Positions 1 to 7,294 of a DNA stretch of 24,299 nt are shown here, in pieces. Each line of letters begins with the position of its first letter. The stretch's first letter is position 1. This DNA is from an uncultured Eubacteriales bacterium (GTDB taxonomy: Bacteria; Bacillota; Clostridia; Lachnospirales; Anaerotignaceae). Made by a program: the position numbers and the translations under genes. The notes beneath the pieces are model-generated. The model was not told the DNA's origin, did not search any database, and saw nothing but the letters and a program-made list of their open reading frames with translations. The stretch spans positions 1-24,299 of the forward strand of contig URCD01000025.1 of the NCBI GenBank assembly GCA_900546215.1, in the 5' to 3' direction.

Positions 1-137
1 CTTGCGCTCACTGTAAATCCAATCATCTAATTTAGTGCAATAAAAACAAATTTTGCATACTCTTTATTTTACCATTTATTAAGCGTTTAGGAAATAGTTA
101 ATTTCAAACTAAAATTAAAAAATTTTAATGAATATTT

Positions 138-167
138 TTGCCAAACTCTATGGAAATATAGTATAAT
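138..167 (+). promoter_or_regulatory. Sigma-A type promoter for the lipid operon
   Basis: A TTGCCA box (138-143) and a perfect TATAAT box (162-167) are 18 bp apart, about 45 bp upstream of the first start codon. The rest of 1-137 is AT-rich and shows no gene. Confidence 0.6.
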
Positions 168-214
168 ATATTCTTAAGCAATTTGCAACAGCAATAAATT
201 AAGGAGGGCGGGGC

Positions 215-331
215 ATGTCCGTAATTCAAATCATACAGATAATAGCCATCGTAATATTCATAGCAAACGTGGCCTTGGCGGCCCTGACCATTTTTTTTGA
301 ACACAGAAATCCGGCCAGTACATGGGCTTGG
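215..331 (+). pseudogene. cls: N-terminal fragment of cardiolipin synthase, out of frame with the body
   Basis: The ATG at 215 has a strong ribosome site (AAGGAGGGCGGGG) and encodes a membrane helix followed by EHRNPASTWAW, a hallmark N-terminus of Gram-positive cardiolipin synthases. After the second Trp (329-331) this frame reads unrelated sequence and stops at 478. The expected continuation, VITFVPIIGF, lies in another frame. The fragment therefore belongs to the following gene and is separated from it by a frameshift. In relatives about seven residues separate this Trp from the next Pro; here only five remain, so the lesion is probably a 7-bp loss rather than a 1-bp error. A sequencing or assembly error cannot be excluded. 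Confidence 0.75.
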
Positions 332-1674
332 TCATCACGTTTGTGCCGATCATCGGGTTCCTCTGCTATCTCATTTTCGGCAGAGAGGGCAAAAAAGAGG
401 AGATGTTTAAAAACAAGGCCGAAAACGACTACGTTACATATTACGGCTACCTCAGCGAGATGGACAAATACAGCATAATGATAGGCGCCCAGAAAAAGGC
501 CATTGAGGGCCGGATTGACATCATCGACAGCAGAAACCTTAACGACCTTGCTTACCTTCATATTAACGGAGGAAGCTGCATAACATACGACAATACGGTT
601 AAATCCTATTTTGAGGGCGAGACTAAATTTGACGACCTTGTCAATGACATAAGAAACGCGGAGTCCTTTATCCATATGGAGTACTATATTTTAAGAAACG
701 ACTCCCTTGGACGCCGTATTGTGGCTGAGCTTGCAAAAAAGGCCAGGGAAGGCGTGGAGGTCAGGCTGCTTTATGACGGCATGGGCAACCAGATGCTTAC
801 CGGCGCTTTCTTTAAGGAGCTTACAGAGGCCGGAGGAAAGGTCGCAATATTCCTTCCTCCATTTATCACAAGGCTCAATTACCGCGACCATAGGAAAATC
901 ACCGTAATTGACGGCAAAATCGGCTATGTGGGCGGCCTTAATATCGGAGACGAATACCTTGGCAGGGTTGAGCGCTACGGCAAATGGCGTGACACGCACC
1001 TTCGTATTGAGGGCGACGCCGTTGACCAGCTCCAGCTTAGGTTTATAATGGACTGGAATTTTGTTTTTGATAATGAAATCGTGCTTTCGGATAAATATTT
1101 CCCTGCTGACAAAAACTGTTCGGGTAAGGTTAAAATGCAGATTGTATCAAGCGGCCCCGACACTAAGCAGCAGAATATCAGAGATGGCTATTTTAAAATG
1201 ATGAACGAGGCCGAGAAGAATATTTATATTACAACGCCGTATTTCGTGCCTGATGACGGTATTTTTTCAGCGCTTAAGGTGGCCGCTCTCTCAGGCATTG
1301 ACGTAAGGATAATTATTCCAGCCAATCCAGACCATCCGTTTGTGTACTGGGCCAGCATGTCCTATCTTGGAGAGCTGCTGGAGGCCGGGGTAAAATGCTA
1401 TGAGTACAACGAGGGCTTTGTACACAGCAAAACCGTTTATGTAGACGGCTTTGTAACATCCGTTGGCACAGCGAATATGGATATTAGAAGCTTTGATTTG
1501 AATTTCGAGGTAAACGCATTTATATACGACAGAGAGATTGCCGCCGAGCATGAGGCGCAGTTCTTAAAGGACATTGAAAACTGCACTGAAATTACAAAAG
1601 AATGGTATGAAAAGCGCTCGGGATGGTTTCAGGTTAAGGAGGCCATTTCAAGACTTATTTCACCAATGCTATAA
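322..1674 (+). CDS. cls: Cardiolipin synthase body (two HKD motifs), frameshifted near the N-terminus
   Basis: This is a phospholipase D superfamily cardiolipin synthase, which joins two phosphatidylglycerol molecules into cardiolipin and glycerol at the membrane. Counting from the ATG at 322 (450 residues), a membrane helix covers about residues 3-20 (GFLCYLIFG). The two catalytic HxKxxxxD motifs are complete: H190/K192/D197 and H368/K370/D375, each followed by the usual Gly-rich or Asn-containing stretch (GGLN, GTANMD). The ATG at 322 has no ribosome site. The natural start is at 215, in another frame, so as sequenced the protein lacks its first helix or is not made. A weak internal start at 403 follows GAGGAG directly. 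It is first in an operon: the next ATG is 15 bp after its stop. The reading frame is otherwise intact, which points to a recent lesion, a reversible one, or a sequence error. Confidence 0.9.
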   Translation: MGLVITFVPIIGFLCYLIFGREGKKEEMFKNKAENDYVTYYGYLSEMDKYSIMIGAQKKAIEGRIDIIDSRNLNDLAYLHINGGSCITYDNTVKSYFEGETKFDDLVNDIRNAESFIHMEYYILRNDSLGRRIVAELAKKAREGVEVRLLYDGMGNQMLTGAFFKELTEAGGKVAIFLPPFITRLNYRDHRKITVIDGKIGYVGGLNIGDEYLGRVERYGKWRDTHLRIEGDAVDQLQLRFIMDWNFVFDNEIVLSDKYFPADKNCSGKVKMQIVSSGPDTKQQNIRDGYFKMMNEAEKNIYITTPYFVPDDGIFSALKVAALSGIDVRIIIPANPDHPFVYWASMSYLGELLEAGVKCYEYNEGFVHSKTVYVDGFVTSVGTANMDIRSFDLNFEVNAFIYDREIAAEHEAQFLKDIENCTEITKEWYEKRSGWFQVKEAISRLISPML

Positions 1675-1689
1675 CAACAGGAGGATAAA

Positions 1690-2442
1690 ATGGACGCACC
1701 TTATATCAGAAATATAACAGTAAGCTCATATGAGACAGACATGAATTCAAGGGTGACTATCCAAAGCATAGTAAAATATTTTATGGAGTCCGCCATCGAG
1801 CATTCCGAGGATGCGGGCTATTCAATTGAAAGGCTGACGGCCGCCAACAGGGGCTGGGTTGTTCTTAACTGGGTAATAAGAATGTATGATTATCCGAAGT
1901 TCAGGGACAGACTTAAAATGTCGACATGGGCAAAGCCGGGGAATAATCTTCAGGCCACAAGATATTTTGTGGTGGAAAACGAAAAGGGCGTAACCGTTGC
2001 CGAGGCAGCGTCGCGCTGGGCTTTTCTGGATTTAATAAACAGGCACCCAACGAGATTTCCGCTTGAAATGGAGGAGGCATACTGCTATGATAGACAGGCG
2101 CCCTTTGATCCGGGCAGATTTAAACTTCCCGCTGAAAAAGAGGAATGCCTGATTTCTGAAAGAAAGCTAACAGTAAGGAGAAGTGAAACCGACACTAACG
2201 GCCATACAAACAACACGCGATATGTGGAATGGGCGGTTGACGATGTGCCCGATGACATATACGTGAATTATAAGGCCGATGAAATAAGAGTGCTCTACCG
2301 CAAGGAATGCCGCGCGGGAGACGAGGTAACAGTAAAAACATATTTGGAAAACGCCGGAGACGGTATCGAGATTATTACAGCCATGACAGACAGAGAGGGC
2401 AATGTCCTTTGCAAAATGTCAACGCTGTGGAGCAGAAAATAA
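1690..2442 (+). CDS. Acyl-ACP thioesterase (FatA/FatB family)
   Basis: The 250-residue product matches bacterial acyl-ACP thioesterases of the double hot-dog type (PF01643), which release free fatty acids from acyl carrier protein in the cytosol. The first hot-dog domain covers about residues 5-130 and the second about 150-250. The second carries the D168-x-N170-x-H172 motif followed by NN and Tyr178. E206-C207 in a YRKEC context sits 38 residues after D168, matching the plant FatB catalytic Asp/Asn/His/Glu arrangement and its YRREC motif. The start has a good AGGAGG site. It lies 15 bp after the cardiolipin synthase and 26 bp before the DUF2156 gene, so all three are probably co-transcribed. 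The acyl chain preferred cannot be read from the sequence. Confidence 0.9.
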   Translation: MDAPYIRNITVSSYETDMNSRVTIQSIVKYFMESAIEHSEDAGYSIERLTAANRGWVVLNWVIRMYDYPKFRDRLKMSTWAKPGNNLQATRYFVVENEKGVTVAEAASRWAFLDLINRHPTRFPLEMEEAYCYDRQAPFDPGRFKLPAEKEECLISERKLTVRRSETDTNGHTNNTRYVEWAVDDVPDDIYVNYKADEIRVLYRKECRAGDEVTVKTYLENAGDGIEIITAMTDREGNVLCKMSTLWSRK

Positions 2443-2468
2443 CCGCCCTGGATATACGGAGGTATTTA

Positions 2469-3443
2469 ATGGATTCTGATTTTGGTTGTTCAGTGATGGA
2501 CAAAAAGGCCCTGCTTACGGGCTTTAAAAACTTTGAGTTAAAGGATAAAAATTTAATAGACAGCTACACAAAGCCGTGGGATTTGGACTGTTCGGACCTG
2601 TCCTTCGCCAACCTTTTTATTTGGGGCGCGGACGGCAAAATGCAGTATACAATCGACGAGGACGTTCTTTACATCAAGCTCAATTTTAAGAGCTTTCCTG
2701 AATTTTTCTGGCCCCCGATACCCAAAAAGGGGACTAAATTCGAGTATAGGAAGCTTGTATGCAGGGTTTTTGACTACCTTGAGCATAAAAATGTTGTTCC
2801 CGTTATACGAAACGTGTGGGAGCCGTTTAAGGAAATTTTGGAAACAACCTGTCCGGAGCTTGATATAGAGCCGGCTGAAATTGCGTGGGACTATGTGTAT
2901 TCCAGAGAAAAGCTTGCCACGCTTAAGGGCAAGAAGCTGCATGGAAAGAGAAACCACATAAATAAATTTATGCAGGAGAACCCGGATTGGGAGTATAAGA
3001 AGCTTACGCCGGATATGTATGACGAGTGTATAGCCGTATACGACGGCTGGAAGGAAAGCAAGGATCTTTCCGAGACGGAATTTGCCAATGAAAGGCGTTC
3101 TGTTGTGCTTGCTCTTACAAACATGGAAAGCCTAGGACTTACAGGAGGCGCTATTCTTCTGGATGGAAGAATAAAGGCGTTTACAATCGGAGAGAGGCTT
3201 AATAAGAGGGTTCAGCTTATACACATAGAAAAAGCGGACAGTGAGATTAACGGGCTTTTTCCCATGATTAACCAGCAGTACGTAATTAATGAGTGCCAGG
3301 ACGTGGAATTTATCAACCGCGAGGAGGATATGGGAGTCGAGGGCATGAGAAAGGCCAAAAGAAGCTACTACCCGGACTTTATGGTTAAAAAATATTTTGC
3401 CGCAAAGGGCAGGCTTACACAGCAGGAAATGAGCGAGGAGTAA
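2469..3443 (+). CDS. DUF2156 (LPG_synthase_C-like) protein
   Basis: The 324-residue protein belongs to the DUF2156/COG4866 group. Its tandem GNAT-like fold is shared with the catalytic domain of phosphatidylglycerol lysyltransferase (MprF). The start was placed at ATG 2469 because ACGGAGG lies just upstream; the longer open frame from 2307 overlaps the thioesterase gene in another frame. Family-type features include WDLDCSDLSFANLFIW near the N-terminus, the basic KGKKLHGKRNHINKF stretch at about 150-165, and FINREEDMGVEGMRKAKRSY near the C-terminus. It has no membrane helices, unlike full MprF. The biochemical role is not established. Its position behind a cardiolipin synthase and a thioesterase suggests lipid or amino-acyl transfer chemistry, which is an inference. 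Confidence 0.85.
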   Translation: MDSDFGCSVMDKKALLTGFKNFELKDKNLIDSYTKPWDLDCSDLSFANLFIWGADGKMQYTIDEDVLYIKLNFKSFPEFFWPPIPKKGTKFEYRKLVCRVFDYLEHKNVVPVIRNVWEPFKEILETTCPELDIEPAEIAWDYVYSREKLATLKGKKLHGKRNHINKFMQENPDWEYKKLTPDMYDECIAVYDGWKESKDLSETEFANERRSVVLALTNMESLGLTGGAILLDGRIKAFTIGERLNKRVQLIHIEKADSEINGLFPMINQQYVINECQDVEFINREEDMGVEGMRKAKRSYYPDFMVKKYFAAKGRLTQQEMSEE

Positions 3444-3455
3444 ACCTTATTACAC

Positions 3456-3571
3456 ACAAGCTGTGTTGCCACAAAATTGAGTAGGGGTGTTACAAGAGGC
3501 AGATATGTATGCCGTAGGGCGGCTGAACACCTTAACCTCTACAAGCTGTGTTGCCACAAAATTGAGTAGGG
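3456..3571 (+). repeat. Pair of 31-bp direct repeats
   Basis: Two identical 31-bp copies lie at 3456-3486 and 3541-3571, starting ACAAGCTGTGTTGCC and ending TTGAGTAGGG, with 54 bp between them. The sequence just before each copy is also partly alike: CCTTA, six unlike bases, then the repeat. No ORF covers this stretch. It fills most of the gap between the DUF2156 gene and the lipoprotein gene. The origin is unknown; two copies with a 54-bp gap do not make a CRISPR array. Confidence 0.9.
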
Positions 3572-3604
3572 CAAATAATTTGTTTTTAAATTAGATATTT
3601 TTTC

Positions 3605-3637
3605 ATACTGTGCCATATTTGGCACAGTATTTTTTTA
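3605..3637 (+). terminator. Intrinsic terminator
   Basis: A perfect 11-bp stem, ATACTGTGCCA (3605-3615) with TGGCACAGTAT (3620-3630), closes a TATT loop and is followed by TTTTTTATT. It probably ends the lipid operon transcript and insulates the lipoprotein gene. Confidence 0.85.
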
Positions 3638-3689
3638 TTCGCACAGTAAAAAATAATAAAGCAGTTTAATATTTAAGGAGGTATGAAAA

Positions 3690-4091
3690 ATGGGCATTAA
3701 ATATATACTTGCCGTTTTTCTTGCGGCTGCGTTTTTTATGACAGGTTGTTCTTCAAAGGCTGATAATTCAGGAAGATATTTTGACGATAACGGTCTTAAC
3801 AACGGCGTTAACGGCAGAAGTGTAGACGGAACACTTGATAATAACGACATGTACGGCAGCACAACAGCCGATGGCTATGATTCCACATACGGAACAGGCC
3901 TCAACGGTGAAGGAACAATGTACGGCACCGACACTTATGATTTAACAGGTATGGATTATACAGACCCTAATCTTGCGGGTGTTAATGGTGTAGGCGCATT
4001 AAGCGGCGCCAACGGAGTTGTAAACGGGGCTAACAATGACGGTACACACAACGGCATGGCTTCCACAACTAACACAGGCACTAATTTTTAA
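3690..4091 (+). CDS. Small Asn/Gly/Asp-rich lipoprotein, unknown function
   Basis: The 133-residue product starts with a basic/hydrophobic signal peptide ending in the lipobox FMTGC, so Cys20 would be lipidated and the protein anchored outside the membrane. The mature part is of low complexity, rich in Asn, Gly, Asp, Thr and Tyr. It carries repeated short motifs (YGT, NGV, GANN, TDxYDLTGMDYTDP) and lacks hydrophobic core segments, so it is probably disordered or extended. TAAGGAGG sits 9 bp before the ATG. It is a single-gene unit between the terminators at 3605 and 4099. I recognise no family. A cell-surface spacer or linker role is possible but not shown. Confidence 0.8.
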   Translation: MGIKYILAVFLAAAFFMTGCSSKADNSGRYFDDNGLNNGVNGRSVDGTLDNNDMYGSTTADGYDSTYGTGLNGEGTMYGTDTYDLTGMDYTDPNLAGVNGVGALSGANGVVNGANNDGTHNGMASTTNTGTNF

Positions 4092-4098
4092 GTAAATA

Positions 4099-4130
4099 AA
4101 TAACGTCCCTAATCAGGGACGTTATTTTTA
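4099..4130 (+). terminator. Intrinsic terminator of the lipoprotein gene
   Basis: A perfect 12-bp stem AATAACGTCCCT / AGGGACGTTATT with an AATC loop is followed by TTTATATCTTT. The stem begins 7 bp after the stop codon. Confidence 0.85.
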
Positions 4131-4281
4131 TATCTTTCAAAAACCACCTAATACCATAAAGATGTATGGGATTAACTAATGTAAAGCTTGAAAATTTTAT
4201 ACTTATGTGAGAAAATAAACCTTAACCTCTACAAAGTGAAAAACGAATAATTGACAGCCTAGGGCTGAATAAGGAGTATAT

Positions 4282-5853
4282 ATGATACGAATAAACAATA
4301 TAAAACTTAAGACCGACAATACGGACGTTTTAGGGGCAGCCGCCAGGAGGCTTAAAATAAAGCCGGAATGTATCAGCGCGCTTTATATACGCCGCCGGTC
4401 GCTGGATGCAAGAAAAAAGGATGATATACACTACATTTATTCAGTTGACGTGGAGACGGATAATGAGTCAAAAATACTTAAAGGCTGCCGTGATAAAAAT
4501 GTCAGCCCTTCTTCATATAAAAAATATAAGCTTCCGGAGGGGCCGTTTGCTCTAGAGAAGAGGCCGGTCGTTGCGGGCTTTGGTCCGGCGGGCATGTTTG
4601 CGGCGCTTGCCCTGGCTGAAATGGGTCTGAGACCCATAGTGCTGGAACGGGGAAGGGCTGTTGACAGACGTACGGAAGATGTGGAAAGCTTCTGGAACGG
4701 CGGCAGATTTAATCCTGAAAGCAACGTTCAGTTCGGTGAGGGCGGAGCGGGAACCTTTTCAGACGGAAAGCTGACCACAAGAATTAAAGACAACAGAAGC
4801 CTCTATGTAATTGATAAATTCATTGAGGCCGGCGCGCCGGAGGAAATTGCCTACGACGCGAAGCCGCATATAGGCACCGACAGGCTGAAGGGCGTTGTTA
4901 AAAATATACGGAAAAAAATAATTTCTCTGGGCGGAGAGGTACGCTTTGAAAGCAGGCTGACCGCGATTATTGAACAAAACGGAAGTATCAGCGGCGTTAT
5001 AATAAACGGCGGTGAAAAAATACAAACCGATAATCTTATACTGGCCGTGGGTCACAGCGCCAGGGATACCTTTGAAATGCTTTATGAAAGTAAAATAGCG
5101 CTGGAGCAAAAGCCGTTTGCGGCAGGGGTTCGTATCGAGCATCTGCAAAGCGATGTGAACAGGGCGCAGTATGGGGAGCTTGCCGATAGTCTTCCGCCGG
5201 CGGATTATATGCTGACCTATACTACAAAGGACGGCAGGGGAGTATACTCGTTCTGTATGTGTCCCGGCGGCTATGTTGTCGCGGCTGCGTCCGAGGAAGG
5301 AAGGCTTGCGGTAAACGGCATGAGCGAATACGCCAGAGACGGAGAGAATGCCAACAGCGCGCTTTTGGTTCAGGTAAACCCGGAGGACTTTCCGGGAGAT
5401 AATCCGCTTGCCGGCGTGGAGCTCCAAAGAAGAATTGAGGAGGCCGCCTTCGAGGCTGGAGAGCGGGGATTCGGCGCTCCTGTTCAGCGTTACGGAGACT
5501 TTGCTGAGGGTAGGGTTTCCCAAAAGGAAGGGACGGTAAAACACAGCTACAGGCCAAATGCGGTTTTTGCCGATTTGAATAAGGTTCTCCCGGAATTTAT
5601 ATCGGAGGCGCTGAAGGAGGCAATTCCTCAGATGGGCAGAAGGCTTAAGGGCTTTGACTCTCCTGACGCCATTATGACGGGAGTTGAAACCAGAAGCTCG
5701 TCCCCTGTAAGAATTGTGAGGGGCGCGGACGGTCAGAGTCTCAGTCTGACGGGGCTTTACCCGGCAGGCGAGGGCGCAGGATACGCCGGAGGCATTGTTT
5801 CGGCGGCCGTTGACGGCGTGAGACAGGCTGAAAATATAATAAAAAATAGTTGA
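4282..5853 (+). CDS. FAD-dependent dehydrogenase (COG2509 family)
   Basis: The 523-residue protein matches the uncharacterised NAD(P)/FAD-dependent oxidoreductases of COG2509, common in Firmicutes. An N-terminal domain of about 90 residues precedes the Rossmann FAD-binding motif GFGPAG (G99-G104), followed by E at the end of the second strand (VLERG). The family signature NVQFGEGGAGTFSDGK follows at about 147-162. Near the C-terminus, TGVETRSSSPVRI and LYPAGEGAGYAGGI match the FAD-contacting end of the fold. The start at 4282 has AAGGAG 7 bp upstream. The substrate is unknown. It stands alone, with the lipoprotein terminator behind it and the AT-rich islet ahead. Confidence 0.9.
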   Translation: MIRINNIKLKTDNTDVLGAAARRLKIKPECISALYIRRRSLDARKKDDIHYIYSVDVETDNESKILKGCRDKNVSPSSYKKYKLPEGPFALEKRPVVAGFGPAGMFAALALAEMGLRPIVLERGRAVDRRTEDVESFWNGGRFNPESNVQFGEGGAGTFSDGKLTTRIKDNRSLYVIDKFIEAGAPEEIAYDAKPHIGTDRLKGVVKNIRKKIISLGGEVRFESRLTAIIEQNGSISGVIINGGEKIQTDNLILAVGHSARDTFEMLYESKIALEQKPFAAGVRIEHLQSDVNRAQYGELADSLPPADYMLTYTTKDGRGVYSFCMCPGGYVVAAASEEGRLAVNGMSEYARDGENANSALLVQVNPEDFPGDNPLAGVELQRRIEEAAFEAGERGFGAPVQRYGDFAEGRVSQKEGTVKHSYRPNAVFADLNKVLPEFISEALKEAIPQMGRRLKGFDSPDAIMTGVETRSSSPVRIVRGADGQSLSLTGLYPAGEGAGYAGGIVSAAVDGVRQAENIIKNS

Positions 5854-6123
5854 TTTTCCAGATGGTAAAGACAGTCTAAACAGCCGCAAGTACGCATCGT
5901 TACTGGGTGAATGAAAAACGGACTATGGACTGAACGAAACAATGGTGCCCTATTTGGTGCCCAAAAGAAAATGGTGTCTTGCAAGATCTGCTAAAGCAAT
6001 TTAAGATTTCATTTGACAGATATGCGCTGAAACTTTAGAATTGAAAAAACGCAGAGTGTATACGCCTTAGGTGGATAAGGTGCAGAGCGACAAATCGGAA
6101 GTTATAGGAGCTAAAAATATATA
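5854..6123 (+). other. Non-coding left flank of the AT-rich islet
   Basis: No credible gene was found in these 270 bp. TGGTGCCC occurs twice within 16 bp (about 5942-5960), with a near third copy TGGTGTCT at about 5972. Base composition changes here from the GC-richer FAD gene to the AT-rich islet. No terminator for the FAD gene is evident. Confidence 0.5.
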
Positions 6124-6945
6124 ATGATACATGAAAGAAATGATAAAATATGGGAACACATGAAATCGGATTGTTCAAGATGTTCAGCATTGTGTTGTAC
6201 TGCTCTGTTCTTTTCAAAATCAGATGGTTTTCCAAAAGATAAAGTATCAGGGCAACCATGTACAAATTTATTAGAAGACTACCGATGTAAAATACATTCG
6301 CAACTTGAAAAGCAGAAAATGAAAGGTTGTATTGGTTATGACTGCTTTGGTGCCGGACAGCAGGTGACACAAGTTATTTACCAAGGTCAGACTTGGAATG
6401 ACATACCAAACCAATCAACAGAAATTTTTGATGTTTTTTTAATTGTGTTTCAGCTATATCAAATCAGATATTATTTGATAGAAGCAACGTCTCTTATTTC
6501 AGCACAGCCATTAAAAGAAACCATTCAGTGTTTGATTGAGGAAAATGTAAAAATGTGCCATTATCGCCCTAATAGTATTTTATCTTTAGATTTAGAGCAA
6601 TACAGGCAAAGAGCAAATTATATTTTAAAGCAAGTGTGTAAGTTGCTTCAACAAAGTATTCATAGTGAAAGTGAAAAAGTCCCATCAAATTTTCTTGGGG
6701 TCAATTTCAAAGGACGGAACATGAGTGGAGCAGACCTAAGCACAAAACTTTTAATAGCTGCAAATTTTGAAGGGAGCCTTTTTAACGGAACCATTTTTTT
6801 AGGAGCTGACACCAGGGATACTAACTTTAACAATGCAGATTTAAGTGAAGCTGTGTTTTTGACACAAGGACAAGTTAATTCTGCAAAAGGAAATCGTAAT
6901 ACAAAATTACCCTATCATTTGGATTATCCATCTACATGGAAGTAA
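6124..6945 (+). CDS. Pentapeptide-repeat protein with N-terminal Cys cluster
   Basis: The 273-residue protein has two parts. Residues 17-74 carry eight cysteines in the order C17-x2-C20-x3-C24-C25, C46, C55, C69, C74, with PCTNLLEDYRCKIH and GCIGYDCFGAGQ around them. This resembles the YkgJ-like CxxC...CC metal or iron-sulfur sites, and a known class of pentapeptide-repeat proteins has the same layout. Residues about 195-255 contain pentapeptide repeats of A(D/N)LxX type (GADLS, AANFEG, NNADLSEAVF), which form a right-handed quadrilateral helix. A helical stretch lies between. The start has AGGAG 13 bp upstream, which is long; M13 at 6160 is an alternative. Codon use is much AT-richer than the neighbours, suggesting transfer. 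The function is unknown; DNA-gyrase protection is known for some members but cannot be claimed here. Confidence 0.85.
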   Translation: MIHERNDKIWEHMKSDCSRCSALCCTALFFSKSDGFPKDKVSGQPCTNLLEDYRCKIHSQLEKQKMKGCIGYDCFGAGQQVTQVIYQGQTWNDIPNQSTEIFDVFLIVFQLYQIRYYLIEATSLISAQPLKETIQCLIEENVKMCHYRPNSILSLDLEQYRQRANYILKQVCKLLQQSIHSESEKVPSNFLGVNFKGRNMSGADLSTKLLIAANFEGSLFNGTIFLGADTRDTNFNNADLSEAVFLTQGQVNSAKGNRNTKLPYHLDYPSTWK

Positions 6946-7294
6946 AGCATAACTTTCGGTTTGTCGGGCTGGTTTGCTGCGCCTTATTGGTAAACTGCGT
7001 ATTAGCAAAAATGGAGTATACAATAGTGACAAGCAGTGTTTGAGTGTACACACATCACTTAAACCGCTTGCTGGGGATATTTTCCCAACCCCATAAACGC
7101 CCCTTACGGGGCGGCTGCGCTCCTCACGGAGCTAATAAAAGGCAGGTCCTAATCGTATCCTTAATGCTAATGATTAGGCCGCCCGAAATAGAGCAGCCTG
7201 GTTTTTGCAGTTGAAAACAGCAAATAGAGGTTAAATATACACCTTTGGCGGAGAAGGCGTACTCAACAAATTGGGGCCGTAAGGAGGGATTATT
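6946..7294 (+). other. Hairpin-rich non-coding region
   Basis: No gene was found. From left to right there is an imperfect hairpin (7030-7046 with 7056-7070), a CGCCCC-TTAC-GGGGCG hairpin (7098-7113), a GCTCC-TCAC-GGAGC hairpin (7119-7132) and a CCTAATC/GATTAGG inverted repeat (7148-7154 with 7172-7178). The GC-rich hairpins stand out in AT-rich surroundings. The stretch resembles intergenic sequence of integrative elements, but that is from memory of style, not a database match. It could be a leader or attenuator for the DUF3788 gene, or a mobile-element remnant. Confidence 0.55.

Larger units (their letters stand above)
3529..4234 (+). repeat. 16-bp direct repeats flanking the lipoprotein gene
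   Basis: ACCTTAACCTCTACAA occurs at 3529-3544 and again at 4219-4234, bracketing the lipoprotein gene and its terminators. A degenerate third copy (taaacctta, then acacacaag) begins at 3441. The outer copies share the flank TAAACCTTA. Confidence 0.8.

Noticed and set aside
2307..2468. Upstream extension of the DUF2156 gene
   Set aside because: It overlaps the thioesterase coding region in another frame and has no ribosome site. The ATG at 2469 has one and fits the family length.
3456..3571. Possible CRISPR array
   Set aside because: There are only two repeat copies, the 54-bp gap is too long for a normal spacer, and no cas gene is nearby.
4759..5889. Long minus-strand ORF of 376 codons
   Set aside because: It lies opposite the FAD-dependent dehydrogenase, which has a complete fold and a ribosome site. 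The minus-strand product shows no recognisable domain.
5854..6123. Possible integrase remnant or attachment site at the islet edge
   Set aside because: No recombinase motif could be read in any frame, and no direct repeat was found that pairs this flank with 7709-7848.
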